Origin: Aporrectodea caliginosa
Lineage: Eukaryota; Annelida; Clitellata; Crassiclitellata; Lumbricidae
NCBI GenBank assembly: GCA_020284085.1
Contig: JACEVL010000147.1
Location: 186,001-250,000 of the forward strand
Direction: 5' to 3'
DNA length: 64,000 bases
The notes under the pieces are model-generated. The model did not search any database, was not told the DNA's origin, and saw nothing but the letters and a program-made list of their open reading frames with translations. Below are positions 29,484 to 41,900 of this stretch, piece by piece. Every line of letters starts with the position of its first letter. The first letter of the stretch is position 1. The translations under genes were made by a program, and so were the position numbers.

Positions 29484-29800
29484 TGTATGTATATGTATAT
29501 ATATATGTACATATACATCTATGTGTGTAAATATATACATGTGTAGGTATAATTATATATAATTATGTATATATATATATGTATTTATATATGTATAGGG
29601 AGTATGTATGTATCCTGATTTCTGCACACATATGTAATGTATATATATATATATATATATATGTACATATACATCTATGTGTGTAAATATATACATGTGT
29701 AGGTATAATTATATATAATTATGTAGGTATATATGTATTTATATATGGTCTTATGTATGTATGTATGTATGTATGTATGTATGTATGGCAGTATGCACGT
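28760..29800. repeat. AT-rich minisatellite, about six 124-150 bp units with embedded ATGT microsatellites
   Basis: The block GTACATATACATCTATGTGT, followed by AAATATATACATGTGTAGGT, starts at 28977, 29115, 29243, 29367, 29517 and 29663. Units differ mainly in the length of internal (TA)n and (ATGT)n runs, and alternate between a TATATATA and a TAGGTATATATG variant after AATTATGTA. It ends in a long ATGT run at 29752-29786. Confidence 0.9.
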
Positions 29801-32800
29801 GAGTGGCCCGAGTAACGTTCGGGGTTAACGCCAATAAGGTTAACCCAAATCAAATGCATGTGCTTGCATAGTGTACTGATAATGTACATACTATGTACAC
29901 ATAGGAAACGGGGGAGGGGTGAAACTTTGATAATAATTTGTCTATTATTGGCCTGGTTCAAATGAGGCACTGAACAGTAGGACTGTGGGAGCGGTGTAAT
30001 GTGTATGCCATGGACAACGCCGGTGTACGTTTTTTTTTATTAAACACGTTAATATTATTAATACTCGATTGTTTCTGCATGAATTAAATGTAGACCATTC
30101 TATGGATTCGGGGTGGTGTCTAGATACGTATGCAGGTATATTGGTGGTGGCTACACCTGTGTACATGTAGGGAGGGGGCAATTTTTCCAGATTTCTGCAC
30201 ACATACTAAATGGATGGCCCCTTACCTTATAGACAGCCATGGTCTTTCCTGTGTTAGACCTCCTACTAAGGCAGATGAACAGAGTGGCACTTGTTATATA
30301 GTTCAGGTGCAGAAGTAATTGTGTTATTTTTAGCTCACACTGAGCAACATCAGTGCAACCAAGATTTATGTGTGGACTTTTGGTTGTTGTCTAGAAGATT
30401 GTATGTTGCTCTTGGGTAACATTTTTCTGTTAACTGGTTGATTTCTGGTGCCTCATCAGATAACCTCCATATAACCTGAATCCGTGCACTCGAAATTAGG
30501 TTTTATATACATATAAAACCTAACCAATGCTACCTGACAGTAACAATAATATCGTGTCGTGAAATTGTTAAAAATTGAACAATGATATTAAACTTTCTTG
30601 CCATCTTCCATGTGACAAGAAATAATGAGAGCACCCAGTTGGCACAAAATTATTAAGAGCTAGCTAGACAGTAGGCAGAAATGCACCTACAATTACACAA
30701 ATAATGAACAATTTCAATGCTTCTTTAAGCTTCAAATTAAGCAAGCATAATACAAATGGACACTGTTGCTAAGCATATAGCCTGTAGTTATGCAAACTAG
30801 CAATTTGTTGTTTGGTTAAAGGGTTTTATGATGCTGTGCGTCTTTTAAGATGTGAATGTGGTCTAGGACTTTCAACTTTTTAGTACCAAGTGTGTATAAA
30901 GCCTAGTTTGGTTAGTCAAGCAGTTTTGTTAAACCTGGTTACGATTAAAGGCTTTGCTGAAATTTATGGACTGTGTGTAGTTTATGAAGATGCCTTTAAA
31001 AAATATTTCATGTCTGTTGTGCTTGATTGACAACTTATGCTTTGCCATCTCTTCAAGATGCTTCTTTGAATCTTAGATTAACAGAATATCACTTACCTGA
31101 GAATAACTGGCTAATTACTTATTAGTACCCATGATTTTGACTTTGCACACATAATATCATTTTGTCTTCTGCTTTCTTTGTAAAAGCAATCCATGCACCA
31201 TCAGTAACATTTTCCAAGGGTTTTTCAGGTTGAAAGTCTAGAAACAGCTGTATTGGAGGTCATGCAGCCAATGCCGTTGAGGCCATGCAGCCAATGCATG
31301 AAATGGTACTTGCAAGTTTGTCAGAATGTAACTGTTTACAAATAAGAAGTGCTTCAGGTTTAGCCCAGTACTGAATGCCTTCCTTGCCAAATGATATGTT
31401 GTTCTTTTACCTGTCAGATGCTTTACAATAATTTAATCTGATGAGCTAATGTTTTTGTTCGCAATTTAATTTTCTTTAAGCCATTCTTTTAAGATTTGCA
31501 GCTTTGATGCATATAATTTACAATGGATTCTACATACACATATATTGAAAGCAGCCTTTGACTAATCTGAAACCTTTTATCATTTAATCAGCAGGCACAC
31601 TAGTAAAAGCAATGCTGTACTAAGTTTGCAGACATAGCATAGTTGTTTCGAAGCCTTTGTCACAGGATCTTTTCTAAGGTTTTACGACGACTTATTCAGT
31701 GGCTCATTCGTGATCTTTTTTCCCCCAAATAGTAGATGAATTTTTTTCAGTTGATGATCACCTGTTTTAGTGTTTCAGTATTATCATGGTCCTTTTTACT
31801 TACAATCACAGCATCAACCCTTGCCACAACCAGTTTGGGGTCAGCTCAATCACATAATCCCAAATTCATGACTGGATTGGCCCACTCTGTATAATCTCCC
31901 TTTACCAATACACAAGGCATCAATCGAAGTCACATCCAAGTAAAACATTCCACGATCACAACCCTTTGAACCAGTCCTGCCTTATCATGACAGACCTACC
32001 CTCCATTTAATCATACATGGTGAATTTGTGGTTGGTATGTGTGCAACTAAACAACTAGGCGCGCCCTCCATTCTTGCTACCCGTGGATGTTCCAAGGAGC
32101 ACAAGATTACAATAACACCAACTACTCATACAACAATCCTTGGCAAAATTGGAACCAGACTAAATTAATCCTTTTGCCAAAGTTCACATTATGGGTTGAA
32201 TGCCAGAGAGGTGGCTGCTTTCTCTGGCATAGCTCAACCACATTCAAAACATTATAGACAAAATTTTAAACCAGAACAATGACAAAGACCGTTTCCTCCT
32301 GGCATCTTAAAGGGTTTAAGTAGCATCTGTTTAAATACTGATACAAGCACACAATAAAAATGAAATTCAATCACAACACAATCTCATGTTCAAAACCATG
32401 TCCTGGTGCACCTCTTAATTTTCACTTAGAACCTAATCTGATCCCACTTTGGTGAGCTGCATTTCAGAATTGTACTAAAGTTGGAATTCGCAACCTTTCC
32501 TTTCCCTCCGTTCTTGCTTTGAAGCAAGACGTAGTTACACGAGATGATCACCCCGGGTTTGCAAGGTCCTTTTTCACATCAGGCTGTCATTGGTACCTAG
32601 CAGCAAATAACAATAACAGTTCTGTATATCTGTACTCATGAAACTATTTTAAATAACTTGAGAGCGGATTTTTATTTCTGCAGACTGCAGTATTGCTCTC
32701 TACAGAACGTTTGTCGTCACAGACGAGGACCAGTCAGATGCACCGAGTACTAGGCTCAGATCCTGACAAGCAGAATTTACATTAACAGTTTGATCATGCC

Positions 32801-33166
32801 TTGAGTTATGAGGCGTTAACAGAAACACATTTTCTGTAAAACATTTTCTTCAATTTATAATTAGAAATCATTACATTGGAACAATCCACCATGACTTCAC
32901 AATGTATTTCTTATTAAAGATTAAAAAAGGTTCAGCTGTGGCTTTACTTAAAACACATTGATTTCCCTTGTCCTTTTGAGAAACAGATGGCCATATTTAG
33001 ATGAATTTTTGCTATGTACATACATCACACGACATGTCAACAAACAATCGGGACTGCAAAGCGTAAATAGTATTCTGGAGTTAAAATGCTATTGATCAGA
33101 ACTGTGATTAAGCAGACAGTCCAGAATGTGATTAAAAAGTTCAGTGGATAAAAGAGAGGTTGTTGG

Positions 33167-35825
33167 TTAGTATTCCCACTTTTTGAACTCCATGCCATCA
33201 GGTGGTTTTACTTCGACTGGCTTATCACCAATTTCCTTCCAGTTAGTGCTCAAAACTGTTCCACCAGATTCTGACTGAAATACAAAAGCAAATGAACTTT
33301 TATAAAAACACTGTTCAGAGTGCAAAATAATGATATACTTTGGAAATGGTTGAACTCCTGGGAATTTAATGTTCTCAAACAAATTTTTATTACGTGTTAA
33401 CAACTACCTTCTCTAATAATCGAACAATTTGTCAGATATAGAAATATGAAATACAAATTTCTATCAAAACCACTATAAAGTAAAACTTACGTTCTGACTT
33501 CAAATAAATTTAAGTCACAGATTCAGTTTATCAAACCAATCCTATTAGAGAATGTTTAAACAAACTCCATTAAGATTACTTACAAATGATTTGTTCATCG
33601 CTCGTTGAACTTCCTCTGAACCATCGGAATATATCTGCTGAAAGAGTTTGTTCAGAGCAGCATCACCTTCCAACTTCTCGTCCTTCTCTTCCGCTTTGAT
33701 ATCGGCAACCATCTTGTCCCAGTTTCGATTGTGATGACTTGATGAGGGATATTTGTGGGAATCTTTAACATCTGAAACTAAATTAATTTACAGGAATGTT
33801 AAGCCGTGTTTGCAATCCACTCTGATTTGACAGTTACAAGAATTGCACTACCACATTGCACATTATGTACCCAGGAGAACATTGATAAGCTAAGAAAAAC
33901 TATATAAAAGTTTTTTTGGCCTGTTATACTTAATTCTGTTTTACATTTGATGCCCTTTACCTTAAAGCAAATTCTCTAAACACAGTACAAACTTCAAAAA
34001 GCTTAAAAACTTGTGAAAAGTGACAAAGAGCAGTTCCTTATCATAGCCTGAGGGGCAGTGATAGGTGTGAAGTGTTAGCAACTTCATTTTCTTAGCCTCG
34101 GCATATGTGTGTTCCCACTGACAGTGTACTCATTATAGCCGAGCTGGCTAGCGGCACAGGTGGAGCAGAAATCTAAAACTAAATTTCTGCCATGGCTGGG
34201 ATTTCAACCCCCGACCTCTTGGCTGACAGTCCAGCATGCTAACCACTAAACTATCGCAGTGTGAACAGTGAACTGAATATAACAGAAAATGTCATTTTGA
34301 TTACCAGGAGTGAAGTGCTTAATGTTGGGCTGCTTTCCATCAGATTCCAATTTCTCCCAACGAATTCCCTCTGCTTTTTTAAGCTTTATTTCAACCTGTC
34401 AACATTACGAAATAAGAAGTAAAATAAGATGCTATAAACAGTACATTGCAAAAGTAACAGAAAAACAAGATTCTAGAAACAGTAATATTTCATTCACTAC
34501 ATACAATTTGTGGGCCTGCAACCATGCATTTAACATTTAGCCATGCTCACAGCACCTTTGGCAGCCACTAGCAGGTATTAATCTGATTGTTTTTAATAAC
34601 CATGATCCGTGTTGTCCAACATGCAGCCGGCCTCATGCAGCACACCCGAGCTCACTAAATTTTTGCAATTTGTGTAAAAATTAAGTGAAAGACAAAGTCA
34701 TTGGCCTACTTGCATAGCTATTCATTCGTAACTTGGCTTATCTTATGTTACTATTCATTATGATTATTCCATAGTAAATTTTAATACAGTTTATAAGTTT
34801 CAATAAATTGCTTTTGAGTTTACTGGTGTGGCCCTTGGCATCAAGAATAATTTCTTCGGTGGCCCACAGTGTCAAAAAGGTTGGACAGCAAGCAATGATC
34901 ATGATGAACAACGCAAAAAACATAGGAACAGAATGTAAACAAAACTACATGCCAGTTTATAGCATTCGAACTTATGTAAAGCACTGACAGTCAAAGCCAA
35001 AACTTACACGAGAAGAAAGGATTTTAATCTGACTTTGGGCAGGAGACACAGGATGCGCCAGATCCAGCTCTAGGCTGTAGTCACTTCCAGATGGTAGAGC
35101 TACAGTACAACTCAGCTACAAAAGAAATTGTCATCAGAGGCATGAGCTTCAGAAAAAAGAAGATAAAACGGTTTATTCATTTTTCTCAATAAGATGCTCC
35201 GATACACTGAAAAATACATTGTGAATCCCAACATCTTCTCCAGATGCTAAAAAATGCCATTCTTCTTATATACGCTGTTCATGCCCATCCAGTTGCAAAA
35301 ATTGTCAACAGCGAGATGAACAGCCGATAGTCCACCACTGAAACAGGTTTGGCAACAGTTGACGTCACCACAGTATGCATTGTGCCATCATCATCAACTC
35401 TATTCATCACATAATCACGCCTATGCTGTCATTTCATTCTCAACATAATACATAACAGTCTCAAATTGTTTATCCACCATAGGCTGCCTCTCGGTCTTAG
35501 CAGACTGATCTTGTGGATATTAAAATGATGGTAGGCTAGATTTTCGCATGTCATCAGTTGATGCCAAGTGCATAAGACACCGGCACAATAAAAGCTAACG
35601 AATACAATTCATTCATTCATTCATTCGGGAATTTATATAGCGCCCCTTCAGGGAAACTACTCAGAGGCGCTCCCAACTCCAACGTGCCCAAAAAGAACAG
35701 TTTTGAGTTTAGTAAGGAAAGTTAACTTAACCATAGCAGTACCCATTACCAAAAAGGGTTGATGTCTATACAAAACTGTTTCAAAATCTAAATTGCAATT
35801 GGTTGCATACTCCGAAGACACACTT

Positions 35826-35906
<81 letters not shown>

Positions 35907-38900
35907 ACACACAGCATTTATTTACATGCCTCTAGAGACGTAACGTACATACTGAGTGCTCTTGAATGTCACAATTTACATCTTCTTTTTTGATATTTTT
36001 CAAAAGCAGTGACACTACAATGTGTGACTCGGTCTGATACCATTCATATCTGAAATATAAATAACATAACTAATATACGACTGCAGCAAAGAATCATCAG
36101 ACATGCATGACAAAAGAAACATCCTTCTGTGAGACATGAAAAATCTTTTTAATTATCTGATTTAACTTCAACATGCAGCTTTAGTTATTACTGTTTACTG
36201 ATAATCCAAGTTATCCATGTACAACTCAGTCTTTGAATCAGTACCTAGAACATCATTTAAAATAGAGCATTGATGAGAGTAAAAGATTTATGATGGTATG
36301 GATACAATATTACACAAACTTGCCTTGTTTTGGGGCCAGAAGGCATTGAAATAGCATCTGCTTTCGGCAAATTTTCCTTACCATCTTCTGCTGAATTCAG
36401 CTAAAAGATAAAACAAATTTTCCTTACTATTTTGCTCTGAAGTCAGCTAGCAGATACAATGCATAAACTTTTAATCAACTTGTCAATTTCTACACCATTT
36501 ATATTTAAAATAGCATTTAATTGAGTTACCAGCAATGCCTTAATAATTACAATATAGTACTTACAAGTGCAGTCTGATGCATAACTATGCTCACTAATTG
36601 CTATTATATTTTTTTACAAATTCAGCACAGTTCTTTTGTTTTGGTTCTTAATCTTAAACACTGCACTTTATTTGAAAAAAAAAACACATTCTGTGAAAAT
36701 ATAATTCACTGTAACTTAATCTGAGATATGATCTATTAAAGAAGCTGCCATTCTCCTTAGGAAACCTAACAAAAACTGTCACCTGGTGAATAAATGACAA
36801 GTCAATGTTATTCAGCACTAATAGCGCTTAATTTCCACTACAACATACCTTTCAAACTGGGCCAATACAATTCACAAGAAACATACAGAAAAACTAGATT
36901 TTATGTCATCTGTACAGTTTCATACAGGCCAGCAAATATAAATGTGCTTAAGCAGATCTGCGAATATTAGGTGCACACATGAACTCAATAAGCGTTTACA
37001 AATTAGATGTGCTGTTAATTTTCATATTAACAACTTTTGGCAAAAACAAACAAGGGTACCATCTACCTATACAGCACAAACAAATTTCAACATATCAAAT
37101 TGAAACTATTCGCAGTACATTTGCCTCACAAAAGTAATCCGTTCCAGCTGCATGTACCTTTTAAAAAGATAATAAGTTAGAGCAATAATTACTTTAAAAT
37201 GGTAGTTAGTTACAGTAACATCTTACAAGTAATACACTAACATACAACACTGGAAGTAACATCTTCAAGAATCTGCTGAAAGCAGAAAATTAAGTTCAAA
37301 ACTGGATGCCAACTACACCAATCAGTCTGTTGAAATCAAGAGTTATGGCATTTCTATATAGTGACAGAAATCTATTTATCTGTTTGCAACGCTGAATCCG
37401 TGCTGGTCTTTGGACCAACTGAAAATGCATCTTTAATGTATCTAAATCGTAAGATGCTTCTCTATCTTCCCGGATTGCGCTTTCTGCTTTTCAATCACAA
37501 TCACCACCAGACTGAACCATACACAAGTATTTTGCTCTGACGTTGCCATTAGTTGATGCCTAGTGCATTATTACAGGAACACTAAAGGGGTTCTCAGATT
37601 AAATACAATCAGCAATGATACCTCAGAGCCCTTTTCAGACTGATGATCTTTCACAGCCAAGTGACTCTCACATTTGTTGATCCATTCATCGAATGTTTTG
37701 TCCTCTGCTATAACCAGTTTGGAACAAAATTAATAACCACATGATCTAAATATACCAAGCTTGTACTGTTGCTGTTGCAAATGACTTACAGGATAACTAC
37801 TGTTGCATATGCGAGCATCATCTTCTACAAAAAATACTGGCTCCACATGTGCACATGGGCCCGCTGGCTTTTAGCTTACAGTGCATTGCTCTGCTAACTA
37901 ATGTAATAGTCTAGTTCTTCAGGACATTAACATCATATACCGGTAGGCTAACGCAGAGAGCGCTCCTGATTTGTTTAGCTCTTTGAGCGGTGTTATATAA
38001 ATGTTCTATTACAATTGCATTTATATATAATTATTTATTCAAAACCATGATTACAAACAGCAATACGTAACGAAGAGATTACAAGATTTTTCACTAAAAC
38101 TGCTTTAGAAGTACACACGAGTTGCTCAAATTATTTTCTGGGCAAAATGTCTATATCACCTTACCAATGGACTTCTGAAAGATTTATAACGGAATACATA
38201 TTCATTCTTTAACACAACTCTCCTCGATCCTGCATATTTTTAAGTCAAGGAAAATTGTCTTCTAATCCCCAAGGACTTTTGATTTCACACAAACCTTTTC
38301 TTTTACGAATTTCTGGATGAGAAAGCAGGCCTAATCTAATCTTGGAATTTCATGAGTCCTATGGAGTTTGAAAAATGAATAAAAAAATATGAATCTAAAT
38401 AAACTGATGAGAAGATTTCAAAACTTACAGTTCAGATCTTTTCCACTTAGTAACGTTTGTTTAGCAGTCACAAAGTCATTCAGTCGAAAACAGGCAACTC
38501 TGTAAACCAACATCAACATATAATTAACAAGAAACATAATGGAGTTACAGAAAGCCACTAGCTAACCAATGTTAACTATCTTAGGACAGGTCAAAATACA
38601 CTTTTACTAGGGAAAACAAGTTCCTGCAGAAATTATTCTGATAATATTTTAATGAATACATATGTTACAAGCAATAAACTATACAACTGTCAGTCGTTTA
38701 GCCTCTCCCCTCGCTCACTCAGTGTAGTTCTCAGTAATGACGTCAGACCAAATTCTACCAGTGAGTGCCTTTAACATTTTAAAAGACCTCATAGCTTTCA
38801 AAAAACATATGAAAAACCTGTTATCTTGAAGCGCTTAAACAATTTTTAAAAGTAGTCCTTTTGCTTCTCTATTACAGAAAACATAACAACTGAACAGTAT

Positions 38901-41900
38901 ACTGCAGTACTTAGTGAAGATAGGCGTACCCTTTACGCAAATAAGCTTTTGAATTCTGTGGATTGATTTCTAAGGCTTTCTCAGCATCAGCAAGGGCCTC
39001 TGTTAAAACAGAAGAAAATTAGTTACATAAACCAAAACCAACTGATGCATAAAATTTATTACATATGTTCACTGAACAACAGTAATAAAACAGCCAAATC
39101 AACTGATTTGTTTCATCTGATCTAATTATATAATTAGCTTCTGGAGTACCACTTAAGTTAATGCAAAAGACATGGTTGTTCCACTTAGGTAAATTGTGGC
39201 AAAACTATCCTAAACCTCAAACAGCAACATAACGAATGATTTCATAGACTAGTAGCAAACATTATTACTGAATCACAAGAACAAATTATTCTCCAGTATA
39301 CAGGACACTAATACAGGGAGTTAAGTGATTAAATTTAATAAATTTTACTGACCTGTGATTCGGTCAAGTTTCAAATTCACTTGTGATCGGCCAACATAAT
39401 ATTGATCCTTTGTAGCATCCACAGCAATAGCTTCTGTGTAAAGCTGTTATGAGAAATCAAACTATCACATACAGTCATTCTATTAACAAATAAACACTCA
39501 ACTACAATAAAATAAAACTTTATACTCTTACTCTGCACTACTTATTGTGCAGCACCTAATTGTGCATTACTATACGTGTAAAACAGCTTTCTGGCATCTC
39601 CTCATTTGGCCAATTTCATGCTTCCAAAACAAAACATGCAAAACTGCTTAGCACTTCTAGCAGTTACACTGACACCTGACAAATAAAGAATATATACAAG
39701 TACCTCTACTTTTTATGATGTAATACAAATTGTAATTTGAACAACTATAGTCACTAAGGAAGACCATAGTTCTATCATCCAGGTTATTCTAACTCCGCAG
39801 ATTTTCAGCTGTTAGTTAACTAATACTGCCTCACTTGTTGTGCATAACAGCTTTCAACATCTGTAAAGCTATGGAACTTTGTCATTCAATGGTAGGGCAG
39901 TTAGAGCAACTGTTCTGCCATTATCCAAATGAAGAAAAGAACTGAGAGTAGCCAACTGTAAGCTCTATTACCAAGGTCCAAGTTTACAATCTTTGTAAGT
40001 AAATTCAGTAACTTCTAACATCATGTGTACATTGCTGTACAGCAATCATTGAGAAAAACGAGTACTCCAAATCATCATAGAATACTAGATGAATGCACAG
40101 TACATTTCTGAAACACTGCATTAATCATCTAACAAACAACTCTGAAACCATGCCTCTGAAACCATGCCTCTGTGTATCTCAACACAGTTTTCTATTAACA
40201 TTGAAGGCCCACCATCTTACTCATATATGCAACTTTTATGTTTAAATACTAACCTTTAAAGATCCTTCAAAATTTTCTTCAACAAATGCTTCATTTGCTT
40301 TCCTGTTTAAAAATTGCAAAACATGTATCAATCATTAGGTTTCATAAACTATGCAGTTGATTCATTTTAGAGGTCACCAACCTGTCTCACGCAAGGGTCA
40401 CCTTAAGAAATCAAAATAAAGTGGGCCACTATGATTTCTGCAGCAAAAATTGTGTTTGATTGTCACTTAGGATGATACAAGCATATGATGATTACTTTAT
40501 AAAAACTATAAAACAATTCAAAAGCAAAGTTATCGATATTTACTGCTAATGAGTAATCTGGCTCCAAGTATTTCTTGACAATTTTAAACATTGAAGTCAA
40601 TAAGTACAGTGTGGATTCGTTAATGTAAAGCCATTGGTGGCATGCCTTATGATACAGTGTGTACACTAGGTCAGTGCTTCCCAAAGTGGTGGTCCGCGGA
40701 CCGGTGCCGGTCAGCGAGTCCTCAGTTGCCGGTCCGCAAAGTGAGTCAAGACACTAGTCAAATTGTCTCGGAATCAAGAAATCACTAGCATATTTTTCAA
40801 AGTCATAACAAAAAGACTTATTAGGATAACATTTAAAGGGCAATAGGGTTATATAATTAGGCCTAGCTAAACATGCATCTAAATCAATTTTTCAGGAATT
40901 TAAATGATCGAAAACGAAACAGAGAACTAATTAATAAATTTGGCACCGGTCCTCCTGCAATGGAAAAATTTATGCCGGTCCGTGACACAGAAAGCTAATT
41001 CCTGCCGGTCCGTGACACTGAAAAGTTTGGGAAGCACTGCACTAGGTCACACATAAAAAGGGATAATGCTGAAAAAATCAATATTTTAGTGCTATACTGT
41101 AATTCTTGTATGGTGCATAAACCATTATGGCATATTAAATTAATAGCTTAGAGGCATAACACCACTTTGCGTTAAACAGATTAGCACATAAACCATAAGC
41201 ACATAAATGAGTCCAAACTGTAGTTATCCAATCTCTTAAGTGACTCAAAGAATCTTTGGAGTTTAGCCTGTTTCTTTATTTTGTAATTGCAATTGTAATT
41301 ACGATGATTTATATAGCTTGGTCACTAGCAAGCTACTTCTAGGATGCTTTACAAAACTGTCCAAGTGCTGTCAACGCAAATTCTAATGCTCGGGATTACG
41401 TAGCAAATACAGTTTTAACTTTTTTTAAACAGAAAGGCTCTTGTGTTCCTGAATAGTTGCAGGAAGACTGTTCCATGCACGTGGACCAGTGATCTGAAAG
41501 GCCCAATCACCTATTTTAGTTTTAGTTACTGGCGCACGAAAACATCAGCGGACTTTGATGATCACAGCCACAACCTGTTGGAATCATCCGATAGTGGCTT
41601 GATGTTGTCTGTGAGGTAGCGTGGACCACAGTTGTTAAGAAATTTACGCACCAGGATGCAGAGTTTGAATTTGAAAGTTTTCATGATTGAAAAAGGTTGC
41701 CCATACAGATCTATACATTTAACCAAAAATTGACCCATGACATGGTCCATACACTTGACCTACTTATACCCCGATCTAGCTGTTCCAACATTAACAAAAT
41801 TCTCTCCCTCAGAAAGAAGTTGTTAGGCACCTGAGCTCTCACCTCTACTCCCACAACCCATGCCTTCCTTTCTGATTCGCCTACTGCAAATGCAATTCCA

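Larger units (their letters stand above)
22946..33166. other. gene-poor region between SLAIN and SUGT1
   Basis: No convincing exon on either strand. It holds a decayed reverse transcriptase (23520-24340), TA runs (about 24840-24920), a retrotransposon 3' end (27520-27700) and the AT-rich minisatellite (28760-29800). About 29800-33000 is plain AT-rich sequence. The right end should include the SUGT1 3' UTR; a minus-strand AATAAA (TTTATT at 32671-32676) is a candidate signal. Confidence 0.45.

Noticed and set aside
28890..29790. Regular repeats as a CRISPR array
   Set aside because: Units are AT-rich microsatellite mixtures without constant spacers, in an animal genome.
35657..35917. Open frame with a Cys-Val run
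   Set aside because: Reads through the (CA)n microsatellite; only its first part is a retrotransposon remnant.
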